64,000 nucleotides of DNA from Himantopus leucocephalus (Eukaryota; Chordata; Aves; Charadriiformes; Recurvirostridae). The notes below the pieces were generated by a model that was given only the letters and a program-made list of their open reading frames with translations, did not search any database and was not told the DNA's origin. The stretch spans positions 698,335 to 762,334 of the forward strand of contig RSEF01000018.1 of NCBI GenBank assembly GCA_003993805.1. Reading direction: 5' to 3'. The position numbers and the translations under genes were made by a program. The stretch's first letter is position 1; the number at the start of each line of letters is the position of its first letter. This document shows positions 47,415 through 58,000 of the stretch, in pieces.

Positions 47415-49362
47415 CGAAAGACACGCAGGTGGGCAGGCAGGTTGTCTCTGTCTCTTGATTTTAGCCAGCCTGGGGGCTGCAATGGCAGAGCCTGGAGAAT
47501 TGAAAGCTTCTCACCCTGTTTTCTGGCCATGAAGCTGTTCGGACACGGGGGACTAAGAAGCAAAGACAGCAGAACACTGTGTTTCCTCAAGCTGCTCCCG
47601 CGCTCCCCAGCAGCCCTCAGGGAGACTCTGATCTCCTTCTGACATCCCTCGCTGCCAAACTCTGTATGCCAAAGGCCCCGGCTTCTTCCAGCAACATCAG
47701 AGGCACAAGGCAAAACCCATTTGTCCGATCACCTTTCTCCCAAGCTGCCCGTGCCCGGCTCTCAGTAACCTGCCCTTGGTTCCTGGGTGGGAGTCCAGTG
47801 CCCTCCGGGGCAGCGGGCTGTGCACGTGAACAGAAGCTTGCAGGGAGTTCAGCTACATCATCCCGTGCTTTCCCACTTCTCAATGCTCCTGGCTCTATAC
47901 CCCTGTAACATCCATGCTATTTTTTTTTTCCTTCCCTTTTGCTGGTTTATTGCTCCCCAGCCCACTCTGGGTGAGCAGAGCACTTCTGGGACACATTATT
48001 TACTAGAAGGTATTTGGTACATTGCTTTAATAATGAGAACAACTTTTTTTTTCAAAGCCTTACAAATATGTTTAAAATCTAAATACAATGAGGCAATGCA
48101 ACATCATTTAATAGTTCCAATAATATGCCAAGCCTGAGAATGACAAAAGCTGCCAGCAGGGTGCTACAAAGCAGGGTTCAGAACCCCACCGCTTCCCAGC
48201 TAAGCAGAAACAGATTTCCAGCAGTAAGACATTTGTTAACCATTTTCAAGGCAGCAGGATGGGGCGCGGAATGAGCCCGGCCGCCTGTGTGTCACTGCGT
48301 TGCAAAATCCTTGGCACAGGCACGCATCAGCGTCCTTGGAATTAAGGCCCTTGTGAAGACTTAAAGGCTTAGTGGGCTAATATACTTAAGATGGATATTT
48401 CCAAATATTATTCTAAGTCATTCAGAGACACCGTGTCCTGGTGCTGATAAGTGTGAATGAACAAAGCTCTAGGAGTAGAGCCGGCGTGTTCCAGCAGCAT
48501 TTCCTACAGGGCTGCGCACACGAACAGAAGGTAAGCTGGGGCAGCGGGACTCAGCCCCCAGGGCTGTAGCAGCAGGATGGGGCTGTCCACCAAGCAGAGA
48601 TGTCAAGTGTCAGATCAGGCTCTAGAGAGCTGGTGAGGATGCTCACGCAGCGTGCATGCGCATCTCACCTGAGGACGAGTCTGGTAGTGCCAGCCCGGAC
48701 TCAGTGCGAGGAGGTGCTGCAGCCCCAGCAGGTTCGTGACCATGGGGCTGCGGGTTGGGCATTCCTCATCACTCAGGCTCGTTAGCGTCTGCTTCTGGGA
48801 GGGCGCTGGCTGGGGGCACGGGTAGAGCAAACCCGCATCCCTCTGCACCCCCCGATGCCACTATGCCCTCTGCAGCCCCTGCAGCCCTGCCTTGGGTCAG
48901 CCTCTGGCTCCCTGCTCTGCAGCGCTGCTGCCCGATCCCGATCCCGCTCCCGCCGAAGGCAATGCCAGAGCTGGCAACCCAGCCCGGGGGCATGGTCCCA
49001 CCGCACACTGCAGAAACTGAGATCCTGCTCATGAGCGAGGCGCCACTCTTTATTTCCCCAGAGGAACAGGATGAGAAAATAAAAGAGCGACTATTGACAG
49101 CAGCGTTAGTGAGCCAGCGGAGAGGATGGAGCCCTAATGCAGTCTTCAGCAATCAAAACCAGCCACAGTTTGGTATTGGTCTCACATAGACCAAAAGTCC
49201 TAATAAACTGTTAATGGGAAAAGCGATCATATTTATTACAGGAAAACAAGTTTATGATTACTACAGAGATGACATCATAACCCCCTGTGCCAGTTTAAAC
49301 AATATTTGGAGAATTCATTTGTTTTGTACTATTTAAAATTATAGTGTGGGAGCCTATTTTAA

Positions 49363-49403
49363 GTGTGTGTGTGAGCATGTATGTGTGTGTGTGTGTTGAT
49401 GTG
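49363..49403. repeat. (TG)n microsatellite
   Basis: Two TG runs (49363-49373 and 49382-49396) separated by AGCATGTA, inside an AT-rich island. Confidence 0.92.
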
Positions 49404-52400
49404 TCCATGCTAATGTTTATTTAAATCTTTTATTTATAAAATTGATGTTCCTACGCCTAAAATGGAAATTTTCTGCTCTAAAACATCTCTTAATTACAGA
49501 AAATTATTGTATATATTTATGTTTTTCCTCACATTCACATCTGTATGCTTATCACCAGGCACGTGCGTGTACACATCTGCACGGTGACACACGTGCCTGG
49601 ACCTCTCCGCTCGGCAGCCGGTGCTGCCACCCGTGCTAAATCCCCCATAAAATGGCAAATACAAGGAAGTGAGCCAAAAAGCCGCAGCACAGCCCCCACC
49701 CCAGACACCCACTCTGGTGCTCCCGCATCTGCCAAGCAGCCCAATGGTCAGGGGACAACCACTACTGGGGTCCTGCATCCCTGCAGCTGCCCCGCTTAGC
49801 CCAACCCCACAGACACCATTAGCATCGCACTGATGGTACCACAAGCCACCATCTGCCAGCTGGGCGAGGATATCTGCTGGTACCAGGACTTTAGGCTCCC
49901 ACCTCCCCTATGGGACAGAGATGTCCCCCTGCTTCTGCCACCACTCCCAGCACCACTAAGCATCACAGCTGAGCATCCCTGCCCTTTCAAAATAAGCTGC
50001 CTTCCTTTCCCTTGCACGCATTTGCAGAGAGGATTGCTCCTTTGGTGGTCTCTCGTACCCCTTCGCACATGGGCAGCCTGGGGTTTTTGCCTGCTCCAGC
50101 CCCCTCCACGCCTCTCCCCAGCCCCACATGCCCAGCCCTNGTGCCCAGCCCTGCTCCGGTGGGGCTGAGACCACTGGCCAGGATGGAGCAGCCCCTTAGG
50201 GCCGTTCACAGGGAAGCACTGGGCTCCCTGCAGACCCATTGCCGGGGCCAGGATCCCACCCTGACCCCATCCCTTTGCAGAGAGGGAGCTGGTGCCATTA
50301 ACAGGGGGTGCATCCCGCTGCCCCCCACGGGCAGCACTGCGGGATGGCCTGACAGCCAACACCCTCCCATGCCCCTGGACAGTGCTGCAGCCTGCTTTTT
50401 GGCAAAATTCCCCCTGCTTGGCTCTAAGATGAAGGGCCAGACAGCCAGAGATGGGCCTCCTGCCTTTCACCAGGATGTACCTGTCCTCCCAGGCAGGTCG
50501 GAGCTGGTCTAGACATCGGGGCCATAAATCTGCTGGCTGCCGCTCTGTGCAGCACTCCCATCATCGCTGGGACTGGGGGAGGCAACCCTGGCACAGTCTG
50601 ACGGAAAGCTCAGTGTCAAAAAAGCCTTATGAACAGACTGTCGGAAAGAGCTGGAAGGATCCTACAGGAATACGCCCTACAGCTTCCCCTTCTGGCACCT
50701 TCAGCAGCAGCATGGGGCACCTTGGAACCTCAGGAGAAGGGCCCACATGCATCCCAGATGACGTGAGCACCCAGCATGCTTTTCTCAAAGTTTTCAGAGC
50801 ACTTCTCTTCCTTTGTAAGTGGGGAAACTGAGGCACAGCCAAGGGTGATTTCTTCCTCTGGATGATGCAAGACTTTGAGTCACAGCCTGTTCCTCCCCCC
50901 GCCCTTGTCCCATGGACCAAAGAGGGGCCAGGGCAGACCCCAGTGCCCCACCACTGGGAGCTGCCATAGGGCACACTGGAGCAGGGCTCACCTGAGTGCT
51001 CAGGACCTGCAGCCACAGCTGTGGGGTTCAGGACAGCACCGTCCCCTCCTGGTCCCCTCTCCCCACCCACCTGGCAGCACTCAGCCTTGCCAGTCTTGGC
51101 CAGCAAGCAAGAATAAAGGGATGCATGCAGGACCGAAAAAAAGAAGGGCTCAGATGGAGCGAGGATGAGTCTCTGTGGAAAGCCCAGGACAGCTTGGTCT
51201 GGTGAACCCTGTCCCTGGTGTGCGTGAGGGCTGTGAGAGCTGGGCTGAAGTCCCAACAGTCCAATTCAGCTCGAAACCACCACCATGCCCAGCCCTTGTG
51301 GGTTTGGCATCAACCTTGAGGACCCAGACCAAACTAGCTTGGTGGGTAAAGGTCACACACATTGCAGCTGAGCATCTTCCTGGCAGAGGCATGGTTGAAG
51401 CATTAACTAACATTGAGCAAACTTTGTTTAAAGGAGACAGCTGTGCAACTGGAATGAGCTACAAATGAGTGAGATTCCCAATGACGTGTCTTCATCTCTG
51501 CTGGAGTCTCCCACCGCCCACAGCGCAGTGCTTGGAGGGCTCTGTCCCCAAGGAGCAGGCGTGCAGCAGGAATCTGGTTGGAGGTTTGGCAGAAGGTTTT
51601 GGCTTGCAATCTCTTCTCTGTTCAGAGCAGACTGCTCAGGGTACAGGTTTGGATGATACGCAATTGCCAACCTCTGCCCCTAGGCTCCCCTGGGATGCTG
51701 CACCTGTGCAAAAACCATCCCAGAGGGAAGTGTTCTTCCAGCAAGTCAGGGTAGAAGACGGCATGTGCCTCAAACATAAACTACAGCCCATTGGGGACAA
51801 TTAGACAGCCTGGTGCAGAGAGACCTGCAATTCCAGCTGAAGCTTTAAACACTAGTAGAAGGCGACTTCCTTTGAAACAGTTCAGAAAACAAGGCAAGAC
51901 TTTTCCTTTGGGTGCATCCTTTGGCCTTTCAGGTTTCAAAAGTTCCAAGTCTTTCCTAGGGCATGGAGAACATGCCTGAACCCTGTTCCCACTTCGACCA
52001 GCCAGGAAGAGGTGAAGCACCATCTGCAGCAGTCAGAAGGTGACTTGGGCCTGGGCAGCTGGATCAGGAGGGAGAGCTGAGCTGGGGACACTGGGCCTGA
52101 ACGTGCTTCATCCCTGAACTCTCCCTGAATGAGTTTCACCACTGAAAGATGTGACCAATATGTCTGGAGAAACAGAGCAATCCAAGATGTTGCCTCGAGG
52201 AGGCCTGGACATAGCTGTCCTGCAAGGGTTCCAAGGCCAGGAAAGGGATCTTGTGACCACAAAATTTATAAAAAATCACTTGCTAATTTTTCTGATCCAG
52301 GGTAGCAAGGCCAGAGCAGGAAGAGGACAGAAAGGGACGGACAACTGTGTTGTATAAGGACGTTCTGTAACTGAAAGGACCGAGGAGCCTGGGGAATGAC

Positions 52401-52522
52401 ACCAGGGCGAAAGACCTAACAGATGTAAAAGATGCAAAACCCCTCACTGGTGGAGAGAAGCCACATTAAAGCAAACACTGCTTATGGTGAGAGTGACTGA
52501 GTGGCTGAGGACACTCAGCCAC

Positions 52523-52582
52523 TGGTTGGACTAGATGATCTGAAAGGTCCCTTCCAACCTTAACAATTCTATGATTCTATGA
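52523..52582 (+). mobile_element. CR1 LINE 3' tail
   Basis: GGTTGGACTAGATGATCTG, then AAAGGTCCCTTCCAACC and the terminal ATTCTATGATTCTATGA. Only about 60 bases remain and no coding part is left. The short fragment length shows severe 5' truncation at insertion. Confidence 0.9.
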
Positions 52583-52858
52583 CAGGATATGGCAGAAAAG
52601 TGCACATATATGTCTCCAAGCAAAGGAAAGAGATTATTCTGCGCTGTGAGAGCATTGAATAGTGAAGGAAATGGGAAAGACCTGGGGTCCCGGGCTGACA
52701 GGAACCCCAGGAGAGGAGCTGCTGCTTCTACAGCCCTCATGTTACAGGTGAGAGAGGGCACAGGGTCAGTGTCCCATGGTCCTTCACAGCCAGCCAGGAT
52801 CACGAGGTTCCTGTGGCATTGTTAAGCTTCCAGGAAAGGAGACAAGGGTTAATGAACA
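52583..52858. other. Short unique spacer between CR1 tail and LTR-like segment
   Basis: Unique sequence; I see no gene or repeat in it. Confidence 0.5.
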
Positions 52859-53214
52859 TGTTGGGGAGAAGAAGAGCCTGGGGGAGCACAGTCTGTCCAT
52901 GTGGGTGTGTTTAAATGAGTTCAGCTCAAGAGATTCCTTAGATTGTGGCGTTATCTCTCACGGCAAGGGATGAGAACCCAACTCAAACCGGAGGAAGTCC
53001 AAGTATCTGGCTCCAGCAAGTGGTGGTGCCTTGGGAGGGGCTAGCCAAGTGCCGAGGGGGAGGGACTCAGCTGGGGTCCTATGCCCATTCCAGCCTATAA
53101 AAGGCTCTTTGCGTGTCAGAAACAGAATTGACTTCCACTCCTGACAGCTCCTAAGCTCTAATGTCTCCTAATAAACTCCCTATCTTTATGCAAAGGAGTT
53201 GCTTCATGTATACA
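52859..53214 (+). mobile_element. LTR-like segment (possible solo endogenous-retrovirus LTR)
   Basis: The segment has LTR-style order on the plus strand: a GC-richer upstream part; a TATA box (TATAAAAGG, 53096-53104) preceded by CCATTCCAGCC; and a poly(A) signal AATAAA at 53170-53175, 74 bases after the TATA box. That spacing fits U3-R of many retroviral LTRs. A 5' TG (52859) and a 3' CA-like end (near 53214) are plausible, but I found no clear target-site duplication, so the edges are approximate. No gag, pol or env sequence is recognised on either side, which suggests a solo LTR. An alternative is a cellular promoter with an early poly(A) site. It would be an inactive old copy. Confidence 0.45.
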
Positions 53215-54858
53215 AGATATGCAGAATGATGAGGCTCACAGCCAGCCTGAACTTCCAGGACAAGGAGTGCCTTTGCTTGCTGGAGGTCTGCTTCGGGAAA
53301 CTTCTTCACTCTGATGACAGGAAGCCTGGAAAAGGACAGCCCCTTTGTGGGACCAGCAGTTATCAGGGGGTCTGGGCATGGCAGGGGGAGAGCTCACTGC
53401 AGCAGCCCACAGGGTGGAAATAGCTTGTTGCCTCCAGTGAAGCTCCAGGTGGACATTGAGTGAAGAGGGTCCCTGCAGAGTTGCAATACTGAGAAGCGAT
53501 GTAAGGGGAGATGCTCTCAGTGGTGGACAGTAGTAGAAAACAGCAGTGACCCCAAAACGTCACCAACAATGACTGAGCTGGCAAAGAGGCCTGGGCGTCC
53601 AAAACAGCTACTGCAATACTCAGTCCCTCCTTCTGAAGGGCCAAGAGCAATGCCCAAAGAACTGCTGTCCTCCACAGCATTCCTTTTCCCCAGGCCTGTC
53701 ACACTTTGCATTTGTGCAGCTTTCCTCTCAATTTTCTGTTCTGTTTTTTTCCCTAGTGAGTCCCCTCTCCTCCGTGCCACAGGGATAGCACTTCTCATGA
53801 TGGCTGGGTACCAGCACAAAAAAAATTAGGCACCATCTCCCCTTCCTTCAGAATTTCTTTCAAGAATGAAAAGAAGTATGCTAAAGTACGAAAGCAGGAA
53901 AGACAAAGGAAGGATGAATCCTGGACACCTGGGTCCACTTCCAGATGGGCTTCCTATGACTGTGGTCCTTTTTGTCTCTGCTTTCACAGTTACAAGAGGG
54001 GGCAGTGACATCTTTCTACTTTGGATGCTTACAGCCAAGGGCACAGCTGAGCGGTGGAGAGAAGTAGGCTGGTGGCATCTCAGGGGGGAACCTGGGTTCG
54101 TGCCTGCCCCAGCTGTCTCAGTCCTGGACACGTAGAGGAACAAGACCTCATGATCACACGCTTTGCCACAGAGACCACAAGTGTCACAAGTGCTAACAAA
54201 CATCAAAAGCCAGGGTGTCTCCTTCATCAGCTTGTAGTGATCGGTGTAATGAGTTGCTCCTCAGATGAGAGCAACGTGGGAATAATATGCCACTGCAAAT
54301 AGTCATTCAAAGTCAATCTTATGAGTTTACCAGAAGAGAAGCCATACCCTGAGGAGGGCAACCACAAGGCACAGAGGTGGCAGTACTCCGCATGTGGCTG
54401 ATGTGCCAGGAGCCACATCATTCCCCACCATCTGGCAACCAGCCCTGCCATGACTGAGGGCTTCGGCTGGAAACAGCTCCCAGCCACAGTCTACAAACAG
54501 TGACTGATGGAAGAGCCACACAGCCGTTGCAGGATCCCTTGCTGGCCTTAAATATGGTTTGAATACACTGGATAAAACTGTGAGGAGTTTTGTAAAACAT
54601 AAACAGGGTGAGTTAGATCACCAAAGGGTTCTGCCCACCATCATTGCTGCACCACATCTCAATGCTTGCTGCCACACAGATCTGTGAAATACAGAGTATT
54701 TTATTTTACACCGAGTATCTGCTTTCTAAAGAGGCACTGCGTCTCCATCGGACCACACCAAGGCAGAGGAGAACCTGTCACTGCTGTGGCCACTGCCCCT
54801 CCGTGGTCTCTTGCTGCCATGCACTGCTCATCCTCACCCTGGATATGTGTGCACAGAA
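53215..54858. other. Unique non-coding sequence
   Basis: No recognised gene. The longest frame is 133 codons (53826-54227, minus), unrecognised. No simple repeat of note. If the LTR-like segment belonged to a provirus, internal retroviral genes would be expected here, and none is visible. Confidence 0.5.
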
Positions 54859-55018
54859 TCGAATCACAGAATCACAGAATNNNNNNNNNNNNNNNNNNNN
54901 NNNNNNNNNNNNNNNNNNNNNNNNNNNNNNNNNNNNNNNNNNNNNNNNNNNNNNNNNNNNNNNNNNNNNNNNNNNNNNNNGAGTAGAGGGGAAGGATGAC
55001 CTCCCTTGGCCTGCTGGT
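54859..55018 (-). mobile_element. CR1 LINE copy interrupted by assembly gap
   Basis: The left flank is a run of the 3' terminal repeat in reverse complement (GAATCACAGAATCACAGAAT, ending at 54880). After the gap, GAGTAGAGGGGAAGGATGAC and CTCCCTTGGCCTGCTGGT are CR1 ORF2 sequence in the same orientation, matching about 11421-11460 of the copy at 10963. Similarity stops near 55018. The distance in the 10963 copy is about 440 bases (about 520 allowing for its deletion), so the gap hides several hundred bases. Confidence 0.92.
54881..54980. other. Assembly gap (100 N) inside CR1
   Basis: Exactly 100 N between the 3' terminal repeats and internal ORF2 sequence of one minus-strand CR1 copy. Confidence 0.97.
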
Positions 55019-58000
55019 ATCTGACTTCACATTTCCACTTCTCCACCTGCAGTGTCTGGTCACTGGGGCAGGTCATGCGCTGACCCGTTTAGAAGTGCAG
55101 ACACATCCAAAGGCTCCCCTGAATCACCCAACTCCACACAACTTCCTGGGGCAGTTTCTTCAGCCTTGAAGACAATATGCGACTTTTCCCCCGATTGCAG
55201 ACACTCTGAGCAGCATTGGCTCAGGTCAGCGAATGACAATCCCTCTGTAGGGACATTCCTGCAACACCGTGCAGAAAGCATGGCTCCTCCTCAGTGCTCT
55301 GATCCCTGTCTAGGCATCAGCCCTTTCTCTGCAGCAAGTCCACTTGCATTGACTTCACCTCCTCCCCAGAGTCCCTGCTCCCCTCTGGCTGGCACAACAT
55401 GCATCCCTGAACCCACCTGGAGGACAGTTTTCAGCTGCTGGATGATGACTCTTCTCTGGATGGGCTCTATCTGCCACATGACCCAGCTCAGCTCCCCACA
55501 GCTGCCCTCTCCGTACCTCTCCAGGAGCTCTGGTCCTCTGCAAGCGTTAGCAGGAGAAATACCCCTCCACTACTGGGTCAATGAAGAAGCATTGACACCC
55601 CAGCTGAGTAGTGACCCATGCAGACACATCCACAGCACTGCTCTGCACCAGAGTGACTCTGCTTCAGGATCACTGTTAAAACCGCATTACCCCGCTCCTC
55701 CTCTTCATCCTGCCCAAACTGATATGACTCTGCCCCAGGGTTTATTGAGCCCAACATCTCCCCACCACAGGCACAGTTGGTTGCTCCATCCCCTTCCCCA
55801 GACAGGGAGGCAAGGTCCTAAAATGGCACCCGGTAGCCAGGACTGAGTAGGCCTGCTGGTGTTCAACGCCACAGTCTCTCCTTTTACCTCGCGGATGCTC
55901 TCGGCCATGCAAGGCCGCGACAGGAGCTGCTGTCAGCCTGGCTGCATGAAGTGCCACACACGGGCTGTGTTAAAATGCTTCTGGAGAGGGCGGCCAGGGC
56001 CAGCAGAAACCCACTCGAATTGTGAGATGTGCTTGCTGGCAGCCAACAGACAAAATGTCCTTAAATCTGAAGTCCCCTGGGGAGAATAAATGCTCTCCAT
56101 TTGCTGAGACGGCTGGGGTCTGCTGCACCGACCCACACTGACCTCTGCTCATGGCCTTGTCCCAAGGCTTCTTGACACCAAAAGGCAATCAAGAAAACCC
56201 AGTGCAGAAGAATAAACACAGTCCGTGATACCCAATTTGGGCTGTTGGACACTGGGAAGGGCAGAGACACTTTGGGTGGATTTCACAAGCCTTTAGATAA
56301 TTTATATTGGGACACTGGGGTTAGTGGCTCCGGGCACTGTCCCAGGCGCCAGGGTTAGCCGGCTCCCACCACTGTCCCAGGCATGGAGGTTAGACAGATC
56401 CTCCATTTGCCAGTACAGATGCCAAGTCTGCCTTGAGGGGTGATCCAGCATGACAGACCAAAGGTAACCTGAAGCTGCAAAACGTCAGCTGTGGGGCAGG
56501 AGAGAAGCAAGAAGCAGCTGTAGGACACTGGTACCCAGCGCAGCAGAAAGTCCCCCCATTGCTGGGGATGGGACAAGGGGTTCAGCCCCGCCCCAGGTGT
56601 CAGATGAACACAATGCAAGAAGCTGACGTTCAACCACTGCTGCACCACAACTCATCAGGCTCCTGGATCTTCGCGAGCCCCTCATCCCACCAGCATGATG
56701 GACATCCTGGGGCTGGCTCAGCCAAAGGTGGCACTCCCAGTGGAGCCCCCATGAGCTCCCCATCCCACCCAGCACCGCCTGCAAAAAGCATTCTTTCCAA
56801 GCACCCCAAGAGGCTTTCTTTTGCAAACCCTTCCAGATAAACCCAACTTATTTAGCTGATAATATATAAACAGTTTATCAGCTTTGCGCATTTGCAGTGC
56901 AGCAGGATGGATGTTGTTCTTGGAATTCTGTTTGGTCATAATATTTAGAAGAGGGCTCTGATAGCAAAGATAAGCAGCTCGCCCGCAGCAGATGGCTCGC
57001 GAGACGCTCAGTGGAGCCAACATTCTGCAGGGAATGAATAAACTTGTAATGCAAGTTGTTTGTAAGTGGTTTTAGCTAAATGTCACATGTAAGACTGCAC
57101 AGACATGCTCTGTCCAAGGTGTTTGAATTTATAGGAGCAAGGATTCAAAGTCAGGGGCCAAATTTGCTTTTAAACTTCCTTAAACAAACGTACAGAGGAT
57201 AAAATACCTCTGGATTTGCTCTTTGAGCAGGGGTGTGAGCAAGACGCGTGCGAAGACACAGCCCATCCTTCCCCAGCAGGTCCTTGCCAAGGTGGTGTGC
57301 CTGCCGCCATGCCCAGCGCAGGCTGATGGAGCGAGACAGGGCACCGTGACCTCTGCTGAGATCCCCCTGGCCCCCATCCACTTTATGAATGACCTCCATT
57401 GTTGCTGGCTCATTCACCTTCCTACATAAGGGAAACAGGGAAATACTCCCTTCCAAGCAAGTACGCTGTGAACTCTTGCTTTATCCCCTCTGACCGCACG
57501 TCCAGGCTGTGACTGGGTCCTGGGGAAGCTCTGGGCAGCCGTGCACATCAAAGGCACCCCGGAGCTGGGCTCCTCTGTGGCAGCCGCACGGGTGTCTCTG
57601 GCTCTTGCTGGAGAGGTGATTGGCAAAGGACGTGCCAAGACACATGGAGCTCACAGCTCTGCAGAGGGAGGAGGTCGTGGCAGGAGCCATCCGGGCTGTC
57701 CTGCATCTGCGAGCCTCGCGTCAGCGCTGTGGGCATCCTGCGGGTGGGTTTAGTGCTGCAGAGCAGGGCCAGGGCTGGGCTCTGCGTGAAGCCTGGGGAC
57801 ATGCAGTGCCCTGCTGTCACCGTACCCCCCACCAGCCTTGTCAGGGCAGGCTGTTCTGCCAGCCCTCATCTGGGGGTCTCAGTGGGCTCCTCTGCCCGTT
57901 TCACCTGCTCTGTCCCCCCCTGCACGGTGTCACTGCAGGAGCCGGCAAAGGGTGCAACACACCCCACTTCTGCTGGTCACTGGCAGCGGTGGCAGCTGTC

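Larger units (their letters stand above)
40521..52522. other. Unique non-coding sequence with AT-rich islands
   Basis: No recognised gene in 12 kb. GC-rich stretches (49600-51300) have long but meaningless frames on both strands (224 codons minus at 49796-50470, 209 codons minus at 50627-51256). AT-rich stretches without recognisable repeats are 41165-41300, 44450-45250, 46490-46960, 48330-48480 and 49190-49530. A TATA-like TATAAATAAA at 41180 has no first exon attached. An unresolved base at 50140 lies inside a short CCCAGCCCT direct repeat. Confidence 0.5.

Noticed and set aside
48510..48530. 21-base micro-exon between TTTCCTACAG and AAG/GTAAGC
   Set aside because: Too short to support from sequence alone; matches this short occur by chance.
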